A DNA stretch of 6,992 bases from Pseudomonadota bacterium (GCA_022545625.1 JACZQS010000127.1:1-6992), one strand, 5' to 3'. Counted from the stretch's first letter, positions 1 through 6,246 are shown. The notes: generated by a model not told the origin, from the sequence alone. Translations and numbers: made by a program.

Positions 1-648
1 ACAAACCGTGTAGCGTTGCGAATAGGTGGATTTATCGTCAATAGAGATAATTATTTTTTCTACCAGGTCCCCTACATAAACCGGTGCTAATTTGCTTTGC
101 CCACAGGCCAACGGAAAAAAACCGAAACACAGTCGTAAAATTCCAGCGAATCGATTGATAAATTGATCATATTTGCCAAATACCACGGATGGTTGAAAAC
201 TGGTTACATGTAATTCTTTTTGTCCAAAGGTATGGATCAAATTCTCGCCCTCACCTTTGCTGCGTAGATAACGGCTAGTGCCGGTAGCCTGACTTGCACC
301 CAATGCGCTGAGGTGCAGGACACGCTTGATACCGTGCCGAGTGCAGGCATCGACCAGAGATTTGATAAAATCGATATGTATCCTACGGAAATCGTCACGT
401 TTACGTTCGTGCAATATACCGATCAAATTGATCAATACCTGCTGTTTTTGGCACACACTGTCGAGCTGATCGAGGACGAACACGTCCGCTTCGACAACAC
501 GAATATTGGGATGCACCAGTAGTGCTTTATTTCGATGTGGCCGCCGGCATGGGATAGTTACCGTACAGCCACGATTGGCAAGTGCATAAGCTAGTTGTTT
601 GCCAATGAAGCCGCTTCCACCGAGTAGGATAAAATTGTCGTATACCAT
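1..648 (-). CDS. NDUFA9-like NAD(P)-binding atypical SDR protein (3' end beyond window)
   Basis: The frame is open from an ATG at 648 to the window edge, giving 216 residues; family members are usually about 300 residues, so roughly the C-terminal third is missing. The N-terminus has a Rossmann dinucleotide motif, GGSGFIG at residues 10-16 (G10, G13, G16), then a basic PCRR at 33-36 after strand 2, a VEAD turn at 52-55 and NLIGILHE at 74-81. HLSAL (112-116) and the YLRSK motif (Y127, K131) occupy the active-site region, and FQPSVVFG (151-158) and PVYVGDLV (189-196) follow. This order matches bacterial proteins annotated as complex I NDUFA9 subunit family, which are extended or atypical SDRs; a role in respiratory complex I is not shown in bacteria, and the substrate is unknown. 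The start lies 13 bases after the rhlB stop on the same strand, suggesting co-transcription. No clear Shine-Dalgarno sequence is visible. Codon use and frame look intact. Confidence 0.85.
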   Translation of the reverse strand, partial: MVYDNFILLGGSGFIGKQLAYALANRGCTVTIPCRRPHRNKALLVHPNIRVVEADVFVLDQLDSVCQKQQVLINLIGILHERKRDDFRRIHIDFIKSLVDACTRHGIKRVLHLSALGASQATGTSRYLRSKGEGENLIHTFGQKELHVTSFQPSVVFGKYDQFINRFAGILRLCFGFFPLACGQSKLAPVYVGDLVEKIIISIDDKSTYSQRYTVC

Positions 649-661
649 TTGAGAGTAGGTT

Positions 662-1996
662 TTAGTTAGTTTGTGGCCGCGGTCTGTTTCTTGAACCCTG
701 TCGTGATCTGTTTCTCGAACCCTGGTGATGCTTTGCACCCTGGCGCGGACGATTACCACCTTTCTTCGAGTTGCTATTATTCTTATTGATCAGGTTTGAT
801 TTTTTCATTCTTACTGGCGGCGACAGTTCGGGGAGTAAATCATTGCTGATCGCGATGGTTGGAATTGAACGCCGGGTATAGGTTTCGATATCCACTAAAT
901 TCATCGCATAATCTTCGCAGGCAAAGCTGATAGCATGACCGGATTTCCCGACACGCGCGGTTCGACCGATGCGATGAACATAATCTTCGCCGAGTTCGGG
1001 AAGATCATAATTGAATACATGCGTGACATCAGGTATATGCAAGCCCCTGGATGCTACATCAGTTGCTACCAGGGTGGCGAACTCACCCTGGTGGAATTTT
1101 TTTAACAGGCTTTCGCGTTTATTCTGGGGAATGTCACCCGATATCAACGCTGCTGGAAATCCATTACCCTGGAGATACTCCCAGATTCGAATCGTGGCGT
1201 GCTTGGTATTTGCAAATATGATACTGCGTTCGGGTTTTAACTTGCGCATCAATCCCAGTAGCAGTGAAATTTTTTCATGGTTTGCGGGATGATATACGCT
1301 TTGTTCGATGTGATCGGCGGCCGGTGATTCCGACTGAATCTTTATCATCTGCGCCTGATTCATGTGCTCGTAGGCGAGTTCAAGAACCTTGTGCGCCATG
1401 GTCGCGGAAAATAACATGCTCAACCTTTTTTCCGGGTCGGGCAGGCGACGCAGCATGAAGCGGACGTCCTGGATAAAACCCATGTCAAACATTCGATCCG
1501 CTTCATCGAGCACCATCGCCTCAACCGATCTCAGGTTATACAATTTTTGTTTGAGAAAGTCGATCAGACGCCCGGGGGTCCCAACGAGTATATCTATTTC
1601 CTGACTAAACTGCCTTTTTTGTTCTTCGTAGGCTTTACCCCCATAGCAAATTGCCAGTTTTAGCGGCAATTCTGCCAGTAAACTTTTTGCATCCTTGAAT
1701 ATTTGTAAGGCCAGTTCCCGGGTAGGCGCGAGTATCAATGCCCTGGGTTTTCCCGGAATCGTTTGTTTTACATCGGAACTGAGCAGCTGCTGGGCACAGG
1801 CTAACAGGAAAGCCAGTGTTTTCCCGGTGCCGGTTTGCGCCTGACCGGAAACGTCTTTTCCGGCTAGCAACAGGGGTAAGGTTTCTGCCTGAATAGGCGT
1901 ACAATATTTGAAATCGAGTTTGTCCAGGGCTGCAAGCAGGCGATCGTCTAGCGCCAGCGAGCTGAACTCTGTTTCGGTCAAATGTTGTTCACTCAT
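662..1996 (-). CDS. rhlB: DEAD-box ATP-dependent RNA helicase RhlB
   Basis: This 444-residue protein is an RNA helicase that unwinds structured RNA with ATP and, in E. coli, works with RNase E in the degradosome. All DEAD-box motifs are present in order: Q motif with F11 and CTPIQ (32-36), motif I AQTGTGKT (53-60), Ia PTRELA (91-96), GG (119-120), Ib TPGR (140-143), II DEAD (164-167), III SAT (197-199), IV IIFANTK (259-265), V ATDVASRG (311-318) and VI HRIGRTAR (341-348). RhlB rather than another DEAD-box paralogue is supported by the N-terminus (MSEQHLTETEFSSLAL against E. coli MSKTHLTEQKFSDFAL), by ANTKH, THVFNYDLP and the ACEDYAMNL region, and by its place divergent from trxA-rho. The last ~50 residues form a low-complexity, Arg/Gly/Asn/Ser-rich basic tail containing a short duplication; such tails bind RNA or partners. 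E. coli RhlB is 421 residues, so the extra length is mainly in this tail. The SD before the ATG is weak. Confidence 0.96.
   Translation of the reverse strand: MSEQHLTETEFSSLALDDRLLAALDKLDFKYCTPIQAETLPLLLAGKDVSGQAQTGTGKTLAFLLACAQQLLSSDVKQTIPGKPRALILAPTRELALQIFKDAKSLLAELPLKLAICYGGKAYEEQKRQFSQEIDILVGTPGRLIDFLKQKLYNLRSVEAMVLDEADRMFDMGFIQDVRFMLRRLPDPEKRLSMLFSATMAHKVLELAYEHMNQAQMIKIQSESPAADHIEQSVYHPANHEKISLLLGLMRKLKPERSIIFANTKHATIRIWEYLQGNGFPAALISGDIPQNKRESLLKKFHQGEFATLVATDVASRGLHIPDVTHVFNYDLPELGEDYVHRIGRTARVGKSGHAISFACEDYAMNLVDIETYTRRSIPTIAISNDLLPELSPPVRMKKSNLINKNNSNSKKGGNRPRQGAKHHQGSRNRSRQGSRNRPRPQTN
683..724 (-). repeat. rhlB: 24-base tandem duplication in the rhlB C-terminal tail
   Basis: An 18-base word at 683-700 recurs at 707-724 with one mismatch, so the period is 24 bases (8 codons). 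On the protein it produces GSRNR at residues 426-430 and again at 434-438 in the basic tail. A more diverged third copy may lie just upstream in the gene, around plus-strand 727-743. Because the period is a multiple of three the reading frame is kept; copy number could vary between strains by slippage. Confidence 0.7.
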
Positions 1997-2119
1997 TAGA
2001 TTAAGAAGGCCGGGAACTAGATGCTATCAAAAGGCTATGGTAACAGATTGTAATCAACCGCTGAATCATTCATCCTTTTAAACAATATCGTGATAATTGG
2101 TACTGTTGATTTGAAATAC

Positions 2120-2182
2120 TGGCATATTAGCCATATATTAGGTGTCGAGACACCCGGATAGTTGGTGAACCATGAGCCAACC
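2120..2182. promoter_or_regulatory. cluster of three dyads between rhlB and trxA
   Basis: Three inverted repeats follow each other in the 271-base divergent gap (1997-2267): TGGC-ATATTA-GCCA (2120-2133), GGTGTC-GA-GACACC (2141-2154) and GTTGG (2161-2165) paired with CCAAC (2177-2181). The middle one is the tightest. As DNA it looks like a protein-binding dyad; as RNA it could form a 5-bp stem with a CGAG loop. All three lie upstream of the predicted trxA promoter and could also serve the divergent rhlB transcript. No known operator consensus was recognised, so a regulatory role is inference. The rest of the gap, apart from the promoter listed separately, shows no gene. Confidence 0.4.
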
Positions 2183-2200
2183 ATTAATCTGGAATGATTG

Positions 2201-2229
2201 TTGACAGTTAATTGGGTTAATACTAAATT
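2201..2229 (+). promoter_or_regulatory. trxA: predicted sigma70 promoter for trxA
   Basis: A perfect -35 hexamer TTGACA (2201-2206) is followed after 17 bases by TAAATT (2224-2229), which matches four of six -10 positions. Transcription would start near 2236, leaving about a 30-base 5' UTR containing the trxA ribosome-binding site. It is the best promoter-like sequence in the divergent gap. Confidence 0.5.
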
Positions 2230-2257
2230 GTCAGTCTATTTGAATAGCCGCAGGGCT

Positions 2258-2261
2258 GGAG
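2258..2261 (+). promoter_or_regulatory. trxA: ribosome-binding site fixing the GTG start of trxA
   Basis: GGAG at 2258-2261 stands six bases before the GTG at 2268. The ATG at 2272-2274 is out of frame and meets a stop after two further codons, so the SD and the protein alignment both support GTG as the start. Confidence 0.65.
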
Positions 2262-2267
2262 CAACGC

Positions 2268-2594
2268 GTGAATGAAAATATAGTTTACCTGTCAGACGAA
2301 AGTTTTGAAGCCGATGTGCTTCAGGCCTCCGGTCCTGTACTGGTGGACTATTGGGCGGAATGGTGCGGTCCATGCAAAATGATTGCGCCAATACTGGAAG
2401 AGATTGCAGAGGAATACAATGGGCGCGTCACCGTCGCTAAATTAAATATCGATGAAAATGCCGATACGCCGCCAAAGTATGGAATTCGTGGCATCCCAAC
2501 CCTGATGTTATTCAAAGGCGGTGTGGTCGAGGCAACCAAAGTTGGAGCCTTGTCAAAATCGCAGCTAACTGCCTTTATCGACAGTAATATTTAA
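2268..2594 (+). CDS. trxA: thioredoxin 1 (TrxA)
   Basis: A 108-residue cytoplasmic thiol-disulfide oxidoreductase that passes electrons from thioredoxin reductase to ribonucleotide reductase, PAPS reductase, methionine sulfoxide reductases and other targets. The single thioredoxin fold fills the whole protein. The active site is W32-C33-G34-P35-C36 within WAEWCGPCKM; the buried acidic residue is D27 and the cis-proline loop is GIPT with P77. Length and sequence follow E. coli TrxA closely (KLNID, KYGIRGIPTL and TKVGALSK are shared). Translation starts at GTG: the next residues NENIVYL align with E. coli SDKIIHL, and an SD lies six bases upstream. It has no signal peptide and only the two active-site cysteines. 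rho follows in the same direction after 186 bases, as in other gammaproteobacteria; the two may share a transcript regulated in the intervening leader. Confidence 0.97.
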   Translation: MNENIVYLSDESFEADVLQASGPVLVDYWAEWCGPCKMIAPILEEIAEEYNGRVTVAKLNIDENADTPPKYGIRGIPTLMLFKGGVVEATKVGALSKSQLTAFIDSNI

Positions 2595-2639
2595 AATCAC
2601 AGAGTCCGTTCATTAAAGTAGACGGTTTCTTATTACTGT
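2581..2639 (+). promoter_or_regulatory. nested inverted repeat spanning the trxA stop codon
   Basis: A 9-base arm at 2581-2589 is perfectly complementary to 2631-2639 (acagtaata against tattactgt). Nested inside is a weaker stem, 2601-2609 against 2622-2630, with one mismatch and one wobble pair. The left outer arm covers the last trxA codons, so translating ribosomes would disrupt it. No T-run follows, so it is not a standard intrinsic terminator; it may protect the trxA 3' end or modulate read-through into rho. Function is inference. Confidence 0.35.
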
Positions 2640-2640
2640 G

Positions 2641-2683
2641 CTAGTCTTTATCTACTAGTCGCGATCTTCCTGTCGGCGACTAG
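2641..2683 (+). promoter_or_regulatory. stem-loop(s) in the trxA-rho leader
   Basis: Arms CTAGTCGC (2655-2662) and GCGACTAG (2676-2683) are perfect 8-base inverted repeats around a 13-base loop; allowing one bulge at 2675 adds two more pairs. An upstream CTAGT (2641-2645) can pair with ACTAG at 2654-2658, which would compete with the first stem, or with ACTAG at 2679-2683. Three CTAG tetranucleotides in 43 bases are notable. The bases following the stem are A-rich, not a T-run, so a simple terminator is unlikely. It may be a leader element of rho. Confidence 0.45.
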
Positions 2684-2780
2684 CAAAAATTTCAATAAAC
2701 GAATCCAACTCTCTAAACCTGTTGTAGCCCCGCTACCGGTCCGACCTTTTCTATAAAACTTTCCCCTGTACAGCACCATT
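2684..2780 (+). promoter_or_regulatory. rho: C-rich, G-poor rho leader, candidate Rho loading (rut) region
   Basis: My hand count over these 97 bases gives 31 C and 10 G, with many pyrimidine-C dinucleotides and little evident secondary structure. A C-over-G bubble downstream of a structured segment is the usual look of a rut site. In E. coli, rho is autoregulated by Rho-dependent attenuation in its own leader, so the same mechanism is likely here. The rho ATG has no recognisable Shine-Dalgarno sequence because the upstream bases are pyrimidine-rich. Confidence 0.45.
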
Positions 2781-4037
2781 ATGAATCTTAGCGATCTTAA
2801 GCCCAAAGCCGTTCCCGAACTAATAGACCTTTTAAAAGAGATGGGGGGCGACCACTCTTCCCGTATGCGAAGGCAGGATATCGTATTCAGCATACTCAAA
2901 GTCCAGTCCAAGAAGGGTGAGGATATTTTCAGCGAGGGGGTATTGGAGATATTACAGGATGGATTCGGTTTTTTACGCTCGGCAGACAGTTCATACCTGG
3001 CGGGTCCGGATGATATCTACGTATCACCCAGCCAGATCAGGCGATTTAACCTGCGTACCGGTGATACCATCAGCGGTAAGATCAGACCACCCAAGGATAA
3101 TGAGCGGTACTTTGCCTTACTCAAGGTAGACGAAATCAATTTTGACTCGCCGGATAATGTCAAGCACAAGGTTCTGTTCGAAAATCTAACGCCGCTACAT
3201 GCAGAAGATCGACTGAAACTAGAACGCGGTAATGGTAGTACCGAAGACATCACGGCGCGCATCATTGACCTGGTATCACCGATTGGTAAGGGCCAGCGTG
3301 GCCTGATCGTATCGCCACCCAAGGCCGGTAAAACCCTGATATTACAGAATATTGCACAAAGCGTTGCGAGCAACCATCCCGACTGCTATCTGATCGTATT
3401 ATTGATCGATGAGCGGCCCGAGGAAGTAACCGAAATGGCACGCATGGTCAAGGGCGAGGTGGTTGCCTCTACTTTTGATGAACCGGCCAGTCGCCATGTC
3501 CAGGTCGCCGAGATGGTCATTGAGAAGGCCAAGCGCCTGGTAGAGCATAAGCGTGACGTTGTCATCCTGCTCGATTCCATCACTCGTCTAGCGCGTGCCT
3601 ATAACACGACAATTCCGTCCTCGGGTAAAGTATTGACAGGTGGTGTCGATGCGCATGCACTGCACCGTCCCAAACGTTTTTTTGGTGCGGCACGAAATAT
3701 AGAGGAAGGGGGCAGCCTGACAATCCTTGCGACTTCGCTGGTGGAAACCGGGTCTAAAATGGATGAAGTAATTTACGAAGAATTCAAAGGCACCGGCAAT
3801 ATGGAACTCCATCTGGATCGTAAGATTTCGGAAAAGCGGGTATTTCCGGCAATTCACATTAATCGATCGGGCACGCGCCGTGAAGAACTGTTGATGGATC
3901 CGGAGGAATTGCAAAAAGTCTGGATATTGCGCAAGTTTTTACATTCTATGGATGAAATCGAAGCGATGGAATTCGTCCTCGGACGTATGCAAAACAGTAA
4001 AACCAATCTCGAATTCTTCGATCAGATGAAAAAATAA
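2781..4037 (+). CDS. rho: transcription termination factor Rho
   Basis: Rho is a hexameric ATP-dependent RNA translocase that ends transcription of untranslated RNA. This 418-residue protein matches the E. coli length (419) and can be aligned along its whole length. The N-terminal RNA-binding domain carries GFGFLR (61-66) and conserved Y80 and Y110. The motor domain has the P-loop PPKAGKT (179-185, K184 and T185), the catalytic DERPEE segment with E211, Walker B VILLD ending at D265, the Q-loop LTGGVD (285-290), the R-loop with K326, and the arginine finger R366 in NRSGTRREE. Residues of the bicyclomycin pocket (K181, K184, D210, R212, D265, S266) are all kept, so sensitivity is expected. There is no insertion between the RNA-binding and motor domains, unlike some actinobacterial Rho proteins. 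The ATG at 2781 is chosen because MNLSDLK aligns with E. coli MNLTELK, although no SD is visible. Confidence 0.98.
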   Translation: MNLSDLKPKAVPELIDLLKEMGGDHSSRMRRQDIVFSILKVQSKKGEDIFSEGVLEILQDGFGFLRSADSSYLAGPDDIYVSPSQIRRFNLRTGDTISGKIRPPKDNERYFALLKVDEINFDSPDNVKHKVLFENLTPLHAEDRLKLERGNGSTEDITARIIDLVSPIGKGQRGLIVSPPKAGKTLILQNIAQSVASNHPDCYLIVLLIDERPEEVTEMARMVKGEVVASTFDEPASRHVQVAEMVIEKAKRLVEHKRDVVILLDSITRLARAYNTTIPSSGKVLTGGVDAHALHRPKRFFGAARNIEEGGSLTILATSLVETGSKMDEVIYEEFKGTGNMELHLDRKISEKRVFPAIHINRSGTRREELLMDPEELQKVWILRKFLHSMDEIEAMEFVLGRMQNSKTNLEFFDQMKK

Positions 4038-4039
4038 GC

Positions 4040-4546
4040 ATGACCCTGGTTCATTCGTTTGAACCAATTGTCGGCCGGGATCCGCGTATTGTTATTCTTG
4101 GCAGCATGCCCGGTGTCATCTCACTGCAAGCGGTGCAGTACTATGCCAACCCGCGCAACGTTTTCTGGACTATCATCGCCGAACTTTTCGGCATTGACAT
4201 GGATTGCAGTTATGCGTCCCGGGTTCGCCAGATCTCCCGATTACCGCTGATATTATGGGACACACTCAAAGCCTGCCATCGCCAGGGAAGCCTGGATTCG
4301 AAAATTCTCAGGCAACAGATTGAAGCGAACGATGTTGCCGGATTAATCGAGCAGCATAGCAGTTTGCGGGTTATCGCGTTTAACGGTGCCGCATCGGCAA
4401 AATATTTCGATCAACTGGAGAAACATCGATTGTCAGCAAATCATCGGCTGGCATTGATCAAACTGCCTTCAACAAGCCCTGCCAATGCAACAATGAATTT
4501 TGAACAAAAGCTTGCTGCCTGGCGCAAATTACTCGACTACCTGTAG
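4040..4546 (+). CDS. DNA-deoxyinosine (hypoxanthine-DNA) glycosylase family protein
   Basis: A 168-residue member of the uracil-DNA glycosylase superfamily, closest to the hypoxanthine-DNA glycosylase (HDG, family 6) group that removes deaminated adenine (hypoxanthine) from DNA to start base-excision repair. Visible family signatures are ILGSMPG (19-25), YYANPRNVFW (34-43) with asparagines N37 and N40 in the catalytic region, IAFNG (112-116) and the second active-site loop LPSTSPAN (142-149). Length and motif order fit a complete protein; there is no iron-sulfur cysteine set, which argues against family 4 or 5 UDG. The start is two bases after the rho stop, so it is probably translated by re-initiation or coupling on the rho transcript. 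The next gene converges on it after 15 bases. The family call is firm; substrate preference (hypoxanthine, uracil or xanthine) cannot be read from sequence. Confidence 0.88.
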   Translation: MTLVHSFEPIVGRDPRIVILGSMPGVISLQAVQYYANPRNVFWTIIAELFGIDMDCSYASRVRQISRLPLILWDTLKACHRQGSLDSKILRQQIEANDVAGLIEQHSSLRVIAFNGAASAKYFDQLEKHRLSANHRLALIKLPSTSPANATMNFEQKLAAWRKLLDYL

Positions 4547-4561
4547 CATTCACCCGGCTGA

Positions 4562-4975
4562 CTAATCACCTGCTTCGGTGTCGTAGCGAGGTGCTTTTGA
4601 TACCGCATCGTACCAGTCGGCACGATCCGGCCAGTAAATATTGTCCTGTGGCCGAATGCCCGGATCATTTTCGAGGCCACCCGCCGGAATCACCAATCGC
4701 CCGCTGCTGGCGCTGATATAGGGTACCAGCGAGCCGCAATGGGTGCAAAATGCCTTCGATATTATCCCGGGTTTATCGGGGTCGTAGCGTTTGGTCATGG
4801 CTTCACCGGCTATCCAGCGTATACGGTCTTTGCTGGTGAAGATATTGGATGCATGCGCACTGCCGGTTGATCGACGGCATTGGCTGCAATGGCATATGTG
4901 AAACTGGTCAAATGGACCGCGTACGGCATATCTAACCTGTCCACACAGGCAGGCGCCATTGATTTCCTGGTTCAT
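4562..4975 (-). CDS. GFA/CENP-V family zinc-binding protein
   Basis: A 137-residue protein with the conserved cysteine pattern of the GFA fold (glutathione-dependent formaldehyde-activating enzyme / CENP-V): CLC at C9 and C11, CHCSQC at C28, C30 and C33, and CTHC at C77 and C80, seven cysteines expected to hold two zinc ions. The founding member was reported to form S-hydroxymethylglutathione from formaldehyde, but most family members have no proven activity, so the function is open. The ATG at 4975 is preferred over the TTG codon directly before it because a strong AGGAGGT lies six bases upstream of the ATG and only three from the TTG. The ATG overlaps the stop of the aminotransferase gene (TGATG), so the two are co-translated. 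The C-terminal part contains NIYWPDRADWYD, common in this family. It is intact. Confidence 0.88.
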   Translation of the reverse strand: MNQEINGACLCGQVRYAVRGPFDQFHICHCSQCRRSTGSAHASNIFTSKDRIRWIAGEAMTKRYDPDKPGIISKAFCTHCGSLVPYISASSGRLVIPAGGLENDPGIRPQDNIYWPDRADWYDAVSKAPRYDTEAGD

Positions 4976-6138
4976 CAAAATACCTCCTGTTGGCTTCCGA
5001 TCAATCGTCGAACTACCTCGTTAAAGTGAGTTTCGTGCACATTGGCAAAAGCAAAGCGAATGAATTTTTCCTGCTTCGGACCAAAATAACTGCCGGGTAA
5101 ACTGACCAGATCAAATTTCTCGATCAGCTGTTTAACCACCGACCGCGAGGGAGTGTTGAACGGGTGTTCTATATAGGCGAAATAAGCGCCCGCACAAATC
5201 AGTCGGTAATTCAAATCAGGATGCTCGAAGGCGGTCTTGATTGCCTCGGCACGAACCTGCAATTCGCGCGCTTTCTCGAGTTTCCAGTCGTGCAGATTTT
5301 GCAGCCCATAGAGTGCGGCAAGCTGACCCGCATGGGGTGCGCTAATCGCAGTGCAATCCTGCACTTTTTTGATTTGTTCGAGCAAGGCAGGACCAGCTAC
5401 CACCGCGCCTGTGCGATGTCCTGTGAGGCTGTATACCTTGGAGAAGCTGTACAAATGTACGAAATGATTGCGCCATTCCCGGTGTTCGAATAGTCCATGG
5501 ATGGGGAGGTTTACATCGATAAAATCGCGATAGGTTTCGTCAATTATCAACGCGATATTGTGTGCACTGGCAAGCTGGTAAAATGCTTCAATGCACTCCG
5601 GGCTATAGGTTGCGCCTGACGGATTATTGGGTGTCACCAGTACTATTGCGCGCGTTCGCGGCGATATCAGGGCAGCAGCCTGTTGCGGGTTGGGTAAAGC
5701 GGTTTTAGCATCAAATGACAGAAACCGTGGTTTGACGCCGCGAATCGATAACCACATTAAGTGATTGAAATAGCTCGGCAGCGGGATGATGACTTCATCG
5801 TCGGGTTGACACAGGGTATCGATTACCGAGCAAAACGCCTGGTTGCATCCGGCGGTGATGATAATGTCATCGGCGTTAACATTACCCCGATAACGGGACT
5901 CGATGTCATCTGCCAGCGCCTCGCGTAACGGCAATATTCCACGGATATCGGTATAACTGGCACCCTCGCCCTTGCATATCGCATCGCCGAGGTAATCGCG
6001 TAACGATTGGGGCGGCAGGTGCGCCGGCACCGCCTGGCACATGTCTATTAATTTCCCGGTGTCCGGATTATTAACCCAGGACCAGGCCTCGGCTATCGGT
6101 GCCGGTGCGCAATCGAGTAGATTTGGATTAAAGTTCAT
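4975..6138 (-). CDS. PLP-dependent class I/II aminotransferase
   Basis: A 387-residue fold-type I aminotransferase that moves an amino group between an amino acid and a 2-oxo acid with pyridoxal phosphate. Seen in order: YTDIRGILPLREALA (62-76), TAGCNQAF for phosphate/PLP binding (95-102), the aromatic stacking region around Y123, VTPNNPSG with N172 (168-175), IIDETYRDF with D200 and Y203 (198-206), SFSK with the Schiff-base lysine K234, TGHRTG with R242, and the carboxylate-binding arginine R361 in FIRFAFAN. All catalytic residues are present, so the enzyme should be active. The substrate is not identifiable; it resembles broad aspartate/aromatic/alanine-type aminotransferases of COG0436. 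The ATG at 6138 has a weak SD, and a perfect TATAAT lies about 35 bases upstream. Its stop overlaps the start of the GFA gene by one base, indicating an operon; glyoxalase is transcribed divergently from a 108-base gap. Confidence 0.9.
   Translation of the reverse strand: MNFNPNLLDCAPAPIAEAWSWVNNPDTGKLIDMCQAVPAHLPPQSLRDYLGDAICKGEGASYTDIRGILPLREALADDIESRYRGNVNADDIIITAGCNQAFCSVIDTLCQPDDEVIIPLPSYFNHLMWLSIRGVKPRFLSFDAKTALPNPQQAAALISPRTRAIVLVTPNNPSGATYSPECIEAFYQLASAHNIALIIDETYRDFIDVNLPIHGLFEHREWRNHFVHLYSFSKVYSLTGHRTGAVVAGPALLEQIKKVQDCTAISAPHAGQLAALYGLQNLHDWKLEKARELQVRAEAIKTAFEHPDLNYRLICAGAYFAYIEHPFNTPSRSVVKQLIEKFDLVSLPGSYFGPKQEKFIRFAFANVHETHFNEVVRRLIGSQQEVF
4982..4988 (-). promoter_or_regulatory. 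strong Shine-Dalgarno of the GFA gene
   Basis: AGGAGGT on the minus strand lies inside the last codons of the aminotransferase gene, six bases before the ATG at 4975. It is the best ribosome-binding site in the window, suggests the GFA protein can be made more strongly than its upstream partner, and decides the start. Confidence 0.8.
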
Positions 6139-6172
6139 CGGTGTTTCGGACCAGGGCTAACGGTAGCGATGA

Positions 6173-6178
6173 ATTATA
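6173..6178 (-). promoter_or_regulatory. candidate -10 box for the aminotransferase-GFA operon
   Basis: The minus strand reads a perfect TATAAT here, 34 bases before the aminotransferase ATG. The matching -35 is poor (GTGATT at 6194-6199 with a short 15-base spacing), so activator help or a different spacing would be needed. Confidence 0.3.
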
Positions 6179-6233
6179 CAGACATACAATGAAAATCACC
6201 GGTTCTTGTGGAATAATAGTCGATTCAAAAATC

Positions 6234-6239
6234 AGGAAG
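6234..6239 (+). promoter_or_regulatory. ribosome-binding site of the glyoxalase gene
   Basis: AGGAAG ends seven bases before the ATG at 6247 and supports that start, which also places the first metal-ligand histidine at residue 5 as in E. coli GloA. Confidence 0.7.
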
Positions 6240-6246
6240 CTAGACT

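Noticed and set aside
313..522. A 69-codon plus-strand frame near the left edge.
   Set aside because: It is antisense to the well-supported NDUFA9-like gene, which has clear dinucleotide-binding motifs.
2638..2658. A six-codon GTG frame in the rho leader that could be a leader peptide.
   Set aside because: No SD, no ATG and too short to distinguish from chance; the same bases are better explained by the stem-loop.
2648..2911. An 87-codon minus-strand frame across the rho leader and the start of rho.
   Set aside because: It overlaps the highly conserved N-terminal coding region of rho in antisense and shows no recognisable domain.
4547..4580. Possible terminator between the convergent glycosylase and GFA genes, from a CACC/GGTG pair around TGCTTC.
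   Set aside because: Only four base pairs, lying inside the GFA coding end, with no T-run on either strand.
6185..6246. Promoter for gloA in the 108-base divergent gap (TACAAT at 6185-6190 or AATAAT near 6215).
   Set aside because: Neither hexamer has an acceptable -35 at 16-18 bases, so I cannot choose one; a promoter must exist but is not identifiable by eye.
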